Origin: Heloderma charlesbogerti
Lineage: Eukaryota; Chordata; Lepidosauria; Squamata; Helodermatidae
Length of the DNA: 64,000 nucleotides
Direction: 5' to 3'
Assembly (NCBI GenBank): GCA_026122225.1
Contig: JANEZZ010001855.1
Location: forward strand, 124,001 to 188,000
Part shown: in pieces, positions 1-9,533 of the stretch
Position numbering within the stretch: position 1 is the stretch's first letter
Layout: each line of letters starts with the position of its first letter
Translations under genes and position numbers: made by a program
Notes under the pieces: generated by a model
Told to the model about the DNA's origin: nothing
What the model saw: only the letters and a program-made list of their open reading frames with translations
The model's database searches: none

Positions 1-3000
1 GGGGGGGCCAAGTCTGCAGGAAGCCTGTAGCAGGTTACTGCCCCTCCCAATGGGCCCCAGCCTTGTCAGAAGGGTGCCGCTCCTTCAGTTTTTAAAATGC
101 TATCCCCCATGACATCCCTTTGGGAATCCAGGCTAATCCATAGCCTCTCTTTCCCGTAGGCCAGCCCGTTCATGACAAGACCCCCTGGGTATCTGGGCCC
201 TGTATGAAACACCTCTTCTGAAGATATGGTTGTCTCGGTCTGGTAGACCGACCCCTGGTCCCTGCTGGGCATGTTGCTACATGGAGTCCAGCAGCGGGGG
301 CAGTGTTCATACTTAATCAAAGCATTTGTCCCCTTCCCTCTTGACCTCAATGTCACTTTCGCCCACAGGACAGTGGGCCTGTATGCTGCATTACATTCTG
401 GGGAATCAAGCTGATACCCTTGGGCAATGTTCTCTCCCCCGCCCCCGGACAAATCTCTGGCTTTCAGGCCGACTCCAGGTGGTTTTACATCTCCCTGGGG
501 TCTCCTTCAGGGGCCCTTGTATGAAGTTGTAGGGCAATTTTCTCAATCTCCCTGGTAGGGTAGTGGACCCTGGCCATGCCTTCCTGTGCCAGCTCTGTTC
601 GACAATGCAGGGACTGCAGCGGCTGCACCATCGGACCAAGGTCACTCGTGCTGTGCATCTGGATATGTGGTTGCGGCTTCAATGTTGCGGGATTTTAATG
701 GCATCTCCTCCCCGTGGCGCGAGCTGCTCCTCAATGCCAACCCGCAGATCTTACCAGGTGCCACTGGTACCCTGAGTTTTAGAATTGCACGGCTGGTTTG
801 GGTGGTGCCCCGGGCAGCAGCCTGAGAGTTGGGCCACCACCAGAATTTGTCAGGACCAGCCTTCTAGAGTTCTTCCCCATTCACCTAGCCATACACATTG
901 GGGCCGGCCTCATAGCCAAGTCGTTAACCCTCTTTGTACTACAACATGGCCACTGTGCGAGTTACTGAGTCCCTATCCCACAGAAATTGGGGATCATGTC
1001 ATTGGGCAGAGCATCCATGCCCCAGTGTCTGGGTGTCTACATCTGGTTACGGGCCCACCATGTGCTGGGTTTTGGCACACCCAGTTGCCGATGCTTTGTC
1101 ATGGAATCAGATCGACAGGCTCTGGGCCTTACCCTCATGGATTTGTCTGTTTCTAGGTACCATGCTTGCAAGACTACATGGGACTGGCGTACCGAAGAGG
1201 AACATGTTATCCTAAATTACATAACTCTACGTACTGGTGCTACCATGGCGGGTATGCAGTCCTGCACCTTAGGAGCAAACGTCAGTCAGAACTCATGGCC
1301 CTTCCCTATAGAGCCTTGCTGCAATTCTGCATCTCTTTGAGGAATAAGGGGGATATCTGCTAGAGCCAGGAGGGGCGAGCTGGCCGTTTTTAGTCTTGGC
1401 CACAACAAGGAGAGTTACTGACGCCAAATCAACTTTCAGTGCCAGGCGTCCACTGTGAGGTGGTGGCACGGCCGCCTCCACCTTATAGCAGATTCTGGGC
1501 ACCCTCTCTCCAGATTCCCTTCTTGGGTTCCAAGATAATGGCCCTCCATTTGCCCCTCCCTGTATGGCGTTTCACTGTCCCATGCTGCAGCCTTAACGGC
1601 TCTCTTCGGGGCCCTTGGGATTTTCAGGGTTGTTTTGGGTTCTTTATCTGGCTTATCCAGAAGGGCCTTCAGATACTACGATGTACAGGTCTTTCCCACT
1701 GTACTTCACCTACCCATTCAGAGGTTAATGCCTGTCAGGGTCATCACAGGTTTTACTGGAATACTGCGTCTGGAAGGGACCCTTGTCTTGTCAGTCCGAC
1801 AGTTCACTATTAACAAAATTTCAGTTGGGCCGCTACCACATCAGCTCTAGCTCGCTAGGCCAGGTAATTTTTGATAGGAACCCTCTCTTCGTATTGAGCG
1901 GTCCCCAAGGCAGCCACTTTAGGTGTCTCTCACAGGCAAGTTATGGCAGTGGAATGATGGCAGTTCGAAGCATTCCAGCAGGGCCCTCACAATTTGACCG
2001 CTTTCTTTCTGTTGCAATTTCCCTTTGCTTGCCCTAACATTTTCTTCCTCAGACTGCTGGACTCAACGTACGCCGGTACGGGTGCTCTTATGAGGGCACG
2101 GTATGGTGCTTTGGGCTGCACGTATGGTTCTACGCCAGACTTCAGATCTTAGTTTCCGCTACCCAACATGCTACGATCCAGTGGCTTAGCAGATGGAACA
2201 TGCAGTGGGAGTCCCACCCCCTCCTCACCCTGTTCCACCAAGGTTTGGTCAGTCTTCCTCTGCAGGTACAGATGCTGCACGATGGAGGGAACGACTTGGG
2301 CTGTAAGCCAGGCAAGGACCCTATCGAACGGGCCTTGATTAATGTGCAGGTGGTCCGGCATACCTGGCCGGAAGTAGCCATTACGATTCTCACTTCTCCC
2401 TGGATCAATTGGAAGGCTCGGAACAACGTTGCCGTTGTCAGGGCGCGTCAGAAAGTGAACGGAGAAATGGCTTATGGCCTATGTGAATGGGGTGATGGAT
2501 GCACCACCCACAGGAAATTCTTTGGAGAAGGAGGAAGTGTTATAGGCAAGACGGTGTCCACCTGTCTAATGTAGGGAATAGCATATTTCTGTCGGATCTA
2601 CAAAGGGGCCTGCGGGAAGTTCTGCGCAGGTGAGGGGAGTTCACAAGCTCTAGATTTGTGACTCCTGTGGTGGCTAGGACAGGCAAAAGCAGAAAGGGAT
2701 TAGGGTTGGTGTGCACGCAGAGGCACTTTATGGTGACAGGTGACGCCTGAGGCCCCCAGAACGGGTTGTGCGGCTCAGCGGGGAGATAAGGGTTGCCTGG
2801 GAGACCAACCCTCCTCACTCACCCAGGTGTTGTGTGGCACCACGTTGGGGGTGACACCGGAAGGTCTACCTCCCCCAGAATGGGCAGACTGGAGGGGCGG
2901 CGAGGTCGACGCCAACCCTCAGGCTGGATGTGCTTTCACCCGAGAAGTGCCAGCTAGTCACTGGCACAGACAGATGCCCATCCTAGGTTCCCCTTTGCAG

Positions 3001-3079
3001 ATATTACAATAAATGTGGCCCAATTTTCAACCCAAGCCTTGTTGTCTGACTCTTCTTTGACCCATCTCCACTCGCAATG
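1..3079 (+). mobile_element. Ngaro-like (DIRS-order) retrotransposon, 3' part, decayed (copy 1)
   Basis: Plus-strand remnant that begins before the window. In order I can read, with frameshifts and stops: the end of a reverse transcriptase (around 540-660, DPGHAFLCQLC), an RNase H region (about 680-1130, with a degraded HPVADALSWNQ end), a poorly preserved tyrosine-recombinase-like stretch (about 1170-2040) and an SGNH-hydrolase-like domain (2069-2638). The same order and about 3 kb of matching sequence recur at 46520-49562, so this is the same family. Both copies end in a shared tail (AATAAATGTGGCCC near 3010 and 49495, CTCGCAATG at 3071 and 49554). Ngaro elements with a hydrolase ORF are known; the family assignment rests on domain order. 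No frame is long enough to be active. Confidence 0.7.
2069..2638 (+). pseudogene. SGNH-hydrolase-like domain of Ngaro copy 1
   Basis: Two plus frames read as a GDSL/SGNH esterase-like domain of the type found in some Ngaro retrotransposons. Block III appears as DGGNDLGCKPGKD (about 2280-2320). A C-terminal block reads QDGVHLSNVGNSIFLSDL (about 2548-2602), which supplies the catalytic-type Asp and His. The middle VVRHTWPEV is also preserved. A frame change near 2540 and the lost N-terminal nucleophile block make it non-functional. The better-known relatives act on ester bonds; the role in the retrotransposon is unknown. Confidence 0.65.
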
Positions 3080-3670
3080 GCCATGTCCATGGGTTCCAGA
3101 ATTCAGGCACTAATTGACTGCAAAGGATTTTCATCCAGGTATTAAAGGCGATCCTTAAGTTTGAAATGATGTTGGTTCGTTCCATTACTTATGAACCCCC
3201 AATGATGGGTGTGTGTGTATGCCACTGACTGTACTTCCTGAATGGTTAGTGCCCCACTTTTGTCAAACCCCTTGAATTACAGCTGAAAGTCCTGACTTCG
3301 CTCCCATCTTGGTGTGTTTCCTTTCAACTTCAATGTGGTGGTGTACCGAGGCCAACTGCCAAAACAGTTATCCTTGTTCCAATATTTCTGGCCCTGTCTG
3401 TATGTCACATACACACGGAGTATATTAATTGAGTGTAAACTGTAAACAAAACACCTTTTCTATGTACAACACACAGAAATTGTGATCTTGTGATTGTCCC
3501 TTTTGTTTTTCTAACTGAGCAATCCAAGTCAGCTGACGATATCACTCAAGTACATTTTCATGTGTGTGTGTGTGTGTGGGGGGGTATTTCCATCAATAGC
3601 CTTAGAAATTTCACTCTTTACTGTAAACTTTTGTCTTTGTCTTAAAATTGGACCATTAAAAAACATTCCC
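3080..3670. other. Intergenic, no gene seen
   Basis: No coding frame or recognisable repeat except a short (TG)n tract followed by a run of G at about 3561-3585. It separates the Ngaro tail from the antisense CR1. Confidence 0.5.
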
Positions 3671-3925
3671 AGTATCATAGTATCATAGAATCATTGAATC
3701 ACAGAATAGTAGTGTTGAAAGTGGCCTATAAGACCATTGAGTCCAACCCCCTGCTCAATGCAGCAATCCAAGTCACAGCATCCCTGACAGATGGCTGTCC
3801 AGCCTCGTCTTGAACGCCTCCAGTGTGGGAGAGCCCACCACCTCCCTAGGGAATTGGTTCCATTGTCGTATTGCTCTAACAGTCAGGAAGTTTTTCCTGA
3901 TGTTCAGCCAGAATCTGGCTTCCTG

Positions 3926-5119
3926 TCACTTGAGCCCATTATTCCGTGTCCTGCACTCTGGGATGATCAAGAAGAGATCCTGGCCTTCTTCTCTGTGACA
4001 ACCTTTCAAGTACTTGAAGAGTGCTATCATCTCTCCCCTCAGTCTTCTCTTCTCAAGGCTAAACATGCCCAGTTCTTTCAGTCTCTCTTCATAGGGCTTT
4101 GTTTCCAGTCCCCTGATCATCTTTGTTGCCCTCCTCTGAACCCTCTCCAGTTTGTCTGCATCCTTCTTAAAGTGTGGTGCCCAGAACTGGACACAGTACG
4201 CCAGATGAGGCCTAACCAGTGCTGAGTAGAGGGGAACTAGTATTTCCTGGGATTTGGAAGCTATGCTTCTATTAATGCAGCCCCAAATAGCATTTGCCTT
4301 TTTTGCAGCCACATCACATGGTTGCCTCATATTCAGCTTGTGATCGACAACAATTCCAAGATCTTTCTCGCTTGTAGTGTTGTTGAGCCATGTATCTCCC
4401 ATCTTGTAACTGTGCATTTGGTTTCTTTTTCCTAGGTGCAGAACTTGGCATTGATCCCTATTAAATGTCATTCTGTTGTTTTCTGCCCAGCGCTCCAGTC
4501 TATCAAGATCACTTTGAATTTTGTTTTTGTCTTCCAAAGTATTAGCTATCCTGCCCAATTTTGCGTCATCTGCAAATTTGATCAGCATTCCCTGCACCTC
4601 CTCCTCCAAGTCATTAATACAAATGTTGAAGAGCACTGGGCCCAGAACTGAGCCCTGCAGTACCCCACTCGTTACCTCTCCCCAGTTTGAGAAGGTCCTA
4701 TTGATAAGCACTCTTTGAGTCCGATTCTGTAGCCAACTGTGGATCCACCAGATCGTTGTTTCATCTAGCCCACTTTGAGCTAATTTGCTCATCAGGATAT
4801 CATGGGGCACTTTGTCGAAAGCTTTGCTGAAGTCGAGGTATATGATGTCTACAGCATTCCCACAGTCTACAAGGGAGGTTACTTGATCAAAAAATGAGAT
4901 CAGATTTGTCTGGCAGGACTTGTTCTTGACAAATCCATGTTGGCTCTGAGTAATCACGGCATTGTTTTTGACGTGCTTCCAGATGGATTGCTTTATGATC
5001 TGCTCCAGAATTTTCCCAGGGATTGATGTCAGACTGACTGGTCTGCAGTTCTCAGGTTCCTCCTTTTTACCGTTTTTGAAGATATGGACAACGTTAGCCC
5101 TCCTCCAGTCATCTGGCAC
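3926..5119 (-). pseudogene. CR1 reverse transcriptase, C-terminal 397 codons
   Basis: Open frame of 397 codons encoding CR1 RT fingers/palm onward: PVSLTSIPGKILEQ, DFSKAFDKVPHDIL (first catalytic Asp region), GVLQGSVLGPVLFN, the FADD catalytic box in KFADDAKLG, then the thumb and the CR1 C-terminus (ETKPYEERLKELGMFSLEKR). The apparent start Met is internal to the RT; the frame continues upstream after a frameshift near 5120. It is part of the LINE at 3671-6300 and not a host gene. Confidence 0.85.
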
Positions 5120-5187
5120 TTCCTCTGTCCTAAGATAATAGACAGCGGTTCTGAGAGTTCTTCTGCCAGTTCCTTTATTACTCTACT

Positions 5188-6061
5188 TAGGGATGTCAGA
5201 GAATTTCTCCACGAATCTCGGGGAGGCCGAATGCCAGCACATTCGGCCCCCCAAAATTGGTGGAGAAACGGTCTGCCCCCCCGCCCCCCCCCCGGGACGG
5301 GACTTACCTTGTGCGAATGTCCCTGGCGGCCGTGGCCACAGCGGCCGGTCTTCCGACCGGCTGCCGCCACCACCATTTCCAAGTAAAAACAAACAAACGT
5401 GATAGTCTACGTAAAGATTTACGTAGCCTATCATGGCTAGATTTTTTTAAAAAACACCGTGATAGGTTACGTAAATGTTTACGTAGCCTATCACGGCTGA
5501 CTTTGGAAAAAAAAAAAAGCACGTACGCAAATGGCGGCGCCCATGGGCACCGCCCTTTGCGTTCCTTATTTTGGCATGTGTAGTCTATGTAAACATTTAC
5601 GTAGACTACGGCGAAAATAAAGGGAACGCAAATAGTGTTCCTCTTATTTTCACCATATTTACACGTGCCAAAATAAGGAATGCAAATGGCGGTGCCCATG
5701 GGCGCCGCCATTTGCGTACGCGCTTTTTTTTTCTTAAAGTCAGCCGTGATAGGCTACGTAAACATTTACGTAGCCTATCACAGCTGACTGCAGGGACGCA
5801 AACGGTGGCAGCTACGGCCGCTGCCATTTGTATCCCGGGATCCCGGCAGGAGAGGAGGTTTCGCGGCCGGAGGGACGGGCGCCTCCCCCCCGGCCAGAAT
5901 TTCGGCCGGAGGGACAGGGCGCCTCCCCCCCGGCCAGAATTTCAGGGGGGAGGGATGGGGCACCTGCCCCCCAGCCAGAATTTCGGGGGGAGGGACAGAG
6001 GGCCTCCCCCCCACCACGAAGCAAGCTTCGGGATCAGGTAAGGGACTTTCGTCCATCCCTA
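5188..6061. mobile_element. NP-hAT element 1 (nested-palindrome, hAT-like MITE)
   Basis: Starts TAGGGATGTCAGAG and ends TTTCGTCCATCCCTA. The interior holds palindromes around GATAGGCTACGTAAA (5400-5440, 5458-5495, 5745-5785), CGCAAATGGCGGCGCCCATG inverted pairs (5525-5560, 5683-5715) and a TAGTCTACGTAAA centre. It interrupts the CR1 reading frame between HPR and VIKELAEEL, so it is clearly a later insertion. The flanks share TAGA on the CR1 strand, but a clean 8-bp duplication is not preserved. No transposase frame is present. Confidence 0.8.
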
Positions 6062-6300
6062 TCTAGGATGCAGTTCATCTGGCCCTGGAGATTTGAACTC
6101 ATTCAAAGGAATTAGGTGTTCCTTGATCATATGCCTATCGATCTCAAACTGCAATCCTGCCCCTTCAGCCTGCACTTCGCCTTTCCCAGGGGGGTCATAG
6201 ACCCTCTTTTGGGAGAAGACTGAGCCAAAGTAGGAATTGAGCACCTCTGCCTTTTCTTTGTCATCTGTTATCGTTTTGCCATCCTTATTTAATAGCTGAA

Positions 6301-6835
6301 ACAGCCAGAAAAGGGACCCCAACGTTTTAAACAAACTTAAAAGGTTTACTGAAAAGTTAGTTTAAAAGAAACAAAAATAATACATTCATGAATACATTCA
6401 TACACAAAAGGATTCTCTTGGGGCAGCTTCTACTACATTCCTCAGAATCAAGTGCTGAAGCATTACCAGTTTAGATTCCAGGTAGAAGAAGGTGCATGTT
6501 GAAATGTTCTCCACTCAAAAATCCTCACAGCAAAGGGAAAACCAGCATGTCACACAGAATGCCAGACTGAACCCTGCTTTCTGATATGCAGTCTTCTGGG
6601 CCTGCCCCCCACCCCCCACTCCCACTTTGTGGTAACCATTCAAACATGACAAATTAAAAACCTATCAACCAAACCCCACAAAAATCTTGATAAACAGACT
6701 TTGCTGAAGGCATATTGAAGCAACATCACCTTTGATCTCTACCCCTTTTGATCTCCAAACAATCCAACTGCATTAAAAAGGTAAAATAACTGTGAACAGC
6801 TTGATGAATGCCCATGCTCTGTGCTCATTTCTTAC
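6301..6835. other. Non-coding remnant next to V2R pseudogene exon 2
   Basis: Lies between the CR1 5' edge and pseudo-exon 2, so it probably derives from intron 2 of the broken V2R copy. Only a C-rich run near 6604-6625 stands out. No V2R exon 3 follows; the rest of this copy was lost or replaced. Confidence 0.35.
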
Positions 6836-7900
6836 CTGTGGAAACACAGAAGAGGTGCCATTTGCAGAGAAAGTTCAGAGTTAGGCCCTCCAATGACTGC
6901 TACTGGATTCCCGTGAGCACCACATTTAGAATTAGGAATTAATGTGTTCCTTTTAGACATAAGTTCCATTGAGGCATGGCATGTCCATCGTGGAAGGAAA
7001 TGGCTGTTATAGATATTGAAGCCCAGGGTGATGTTTGCTAAGATCTGGAGATTTTCATTAAACTCCTTTATAGCAAATATTAACGCTAGGATGTGCTGAT
7101 AGATCTGAGTCATGACCCTGTAATGAGAGTTATGTCATGTGTTAAAATACATTTCATTCAGAATATGATATATGATCCGTTCTGAATCAGTATCTGCATT
7201 GAAAATTACAAACTGCATCATAATGAATGTGCTTCAGACTATGATATTTGCTCTATGATAAGGCAAAACAGTTATACAGAATAGACTTCCTCGTCTTCTT
7301 CCTCTAGTGAAAATATAATAAGAAGCATACATTCAAAAACACAGGTTCATTAAACACCACACCTTCTGAAGTTACTATTTTTGCTTTGCTAAATATTTCC
7401 AATAAACCTGGGAGAAATTGGTAAAGGACAGTTTCATACACAACTTAGTTGTGTGCTTTTGACACCAGTCCTACTTTTGTGCCATTGCAAAAGAGGCCTG
7501 AGATATCAGATCCCTGCCTAGGACATGTTGGAAGAAAAAAAGAGGAGGAAGAAGATGATGGTGCTGGTGATGCTGCTGCTCAATGTGGCATAGGACCAGA
7601 GTGTGATGCCATTCTGCAAATCCACTGGAGGTAAAACTAATCCATGTGTGAGATGTTGCTACAAATGTGATTTGCATGGATGTATAAAGATATGGCTAAA
7701 AACAATTCCTTACACAATACCTTCAAAGACTTCTTTTGAGGGCTGTTTTGTGAATAGATAATGCCACCAATGATAAAGTCTCCTGACTGGTAATGCTTGT
7801 GAAGAATAGGAAAAGGGTTGTTGATGCTGCATTTGGCACTAGAAGTCTTACAGGCAACCTGAGGTATCAACATTAAGAAAGACATTATTAATACCATCAA
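6836..7900 (-). pseudogene. V2R pseudogene fragment (exons 2 and 1)
   Basis: Minus-strand remains of a class C vomeronasal receptor. Exon 1 (7714-7900) starts MVLIMSFLMLIPQVACK, a signal peptide followed by AKCSINNPFPILHKHYQSGD, and ends at a GTAAGG donor. Relative to the intact gene it has lost roughly 20 nt after GGIIYSQ, shifting the frame. Exon 2 (6836-7117, 282 nt) follows the acceptor CATTACAG and reads YQHILALIFAIKEFNENLQI. It is 10 nt shorter than the 292-nt exon 2 of the intact gene, so it is frameshifted near its end. Exons 3-6 are absent. The start used is the Met matching the signal-peptide Met of the intact gene. Confidence 0.88.
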
Positions 7901-8334
7901 TTTGCACAGAAGTCTTCCTTTTATAATCTAGTCAATTATCTTTTGAGTGTTCTTGAGTAGCACCAGCCTGACCTGAATGTCAGTCTCTTGGATGATGGTG
8001 CAGTATAAAGCATTAGCAATCACACTGAGAGAGCCCTGACTGTCCCTACCCTCAGCTCTGAATAGGAAAAGGGGTATTAATAGCATACTTCAGTCTTAGT
8101 TCAAAGTATTTCTAGGGGCATCTCCACTGGGACTTGTTGAAGAAGTAGAAATACATATGGTTAATGGGATAAATATATGGGAGATAATCATTAACTCAGA
8201 ATTACAGACTTTAGGAGACACTGCAGAATAAAATATATTTAATGTATCTTAGCAGAGGTTGTTTCTGTTCCTTCTCATCAGAACAAAAAATATATAGGCT
8301 GGTAATGACTGTCTATGAGAAAAGGGACCATGGG
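7901..8334 (-). other. Upstream region of the V2R pseudogene
   Basis: Similar by eye to the region upstream of the intact V2R gene (34744-35040), including a TGCTATTAATA-C-CCC block (minus strand, about 8067-8082) and AGAAGTAGAAAT further out. The duplication that made this copy therefore included the promoter side. No gene is present. Confidence 0.5.
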
Positions 8335-8997
8335 TAGGGATGTTAGGGAATTCTGCCACGGATCCCAGGGAGGCCGACTTCCAGTGAATTCGGCCCCCTG
8401 GAATCTGTGGTGGAATGACGCAACCCGCCCCATCACCCTGCGAGAGCCCCATGAAACGGAGCCTACCTGGCTGCGGCTCTGGTGGCTGCAGCTTCGGCGG
8501 CAGTGGCAGCTCCAGTGGCTCTAGCCGCTGCCGGGCTGTGGCTGCAAATGGCAGACACTACAATGGCCGCCATTTGCATCCCTTGCAAGCCGTGATAGGC
8601 TACGTAAGTATCTATGTAGCCTATCACAGCTCAGGGCAGGGACGCAAAAGGCGTAGCCACTGCCATTTGCACCCCTGCCTTTTGGCATGATAGGCTACGT
8701 AAATATATACGTAGCCTATCACAGGAATAGGAAGGAACGCAAATGGCGGCTGCCGTGGCCGCCACCATTTGAGTCCGTGTCTTTAGCCATGATAGGCTAC
8801 GTATATATTTACATAGCCTATCATGGCTAAAGACACGGACGCAAATGGCGGTGGCTATGGCAGCCGCCATTTGCATCCCTGTGCAGCCCAGTGGCCAGAT
8901 GTCCAGCTGCAGGCAGCCCCAGCTGGTGGCTCTGTGGAGTCTCTGTGGAGCGGAGCCGGCCAGGGAGGATTCCAGGGGGAGGGATGGAACATCCATA
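8335..8997. mobile_element. NP-hAT element 2
   Basis: Begins TAGGGATGTTAGGGAATTCTGCC and ends CATCCATA. Flanks are ACCATGGG (8327-8334) and ACCAAGGG (8998-9005), a 7/8 target duplication. It contains at least three TAGGCTACGTA palindromes (8592-8628, 8687-8722, 8788-8825) alternating with GCAAATGGCGGC inverted pairs. Its right duplication is immediately followed by another element of the same family. Confidence 0.8.
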
Positions 8998-9533
8998 ACC
9001 AAGGGTAGGGATGTATGAATCTCCTACCTGCCAGTCTGGGGGGGGGGTTCCGCGAGGGAGGAGGTGATCCATTCCTCCCCCTGGAATCCTTGCCAGCCAG
9101 CTCTGCTCTGCGGCAACTATGCGGAGCTGCCGGCTGGCTCTGTACAGCAAGCAATACGGCTGCCATTGCCATGCCATATCGCTGAGCACTCACTTCAGGG
9201 AGGAATCCAGATGCAAATGGAGTCTGCTATGCCATTTGCGACCCTGTTTTTTCACACGATAGGCTACGCATCTGTATTTATGTAGATATTTGCGTAGCCT
9301 ATCATGTGAAAAACAGGGATTAAAATGGCGTCCACTACGCAAATATCTACATAAATACAAATGCATAGCCTATCACATGAAAAAACAGGGATGCAAATGT
9401 CATAGTCGATGCCATTTGTGGCTGTAAAACTATTAGATTGACCTAAATGTAGCCATTTACGGCTGCATTTAGCTTAATCTAAGATCTTTACGGCCGCAAA
9501 TGGTGCCACCATAAATGTGGTGCCACCATAACT

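Larger units (their letters stand above)
3671..6300 (-). mobile_element. CR1 LINE, 5'-truncated, split by an NP-hAT element
   Basis: Antisense CR1-type LINE. The 3' end at about 3671-3720 has the ATCATAGAATC-like repeats typical of CR1. The reverse transcriptase runs leftward from about 6300: NSYFGSVFSQ and SPGPDELHPR lie at 6062-6240, then the frame resumes at 5187 with VIKELAEELSEPLSII. The 874-bp piece between (5188-6061) is a later DNA-transposon insertion. The 5' end is truncated at about 6300. One frameshift near 5120 separates the last two parts of the RT. The copy cannot be active. Confidence 0.85.

Noticed and set aside
1..3079. Host gene for an SGNH esterase
   Set aside because: The hydrolase-like domain comes with RT, RNase H and a repeat tail, and the same unit occurs again at 46520-49562.
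5571..6041. 156-codon plus-strand frame and similar frames in the GC-rich ends of the elements
   Set aside because: Low-complexity Pro/Arg/Gly translations of palindromic non-coding DNA, open on both strands at once; no domain or codon signal.
5188..6061. CRISPR-like array of short repeated hairpins
   Set aside because: The repeats are palindromic layers of a eukaryotic transposon, without regular spacers or cas genes.
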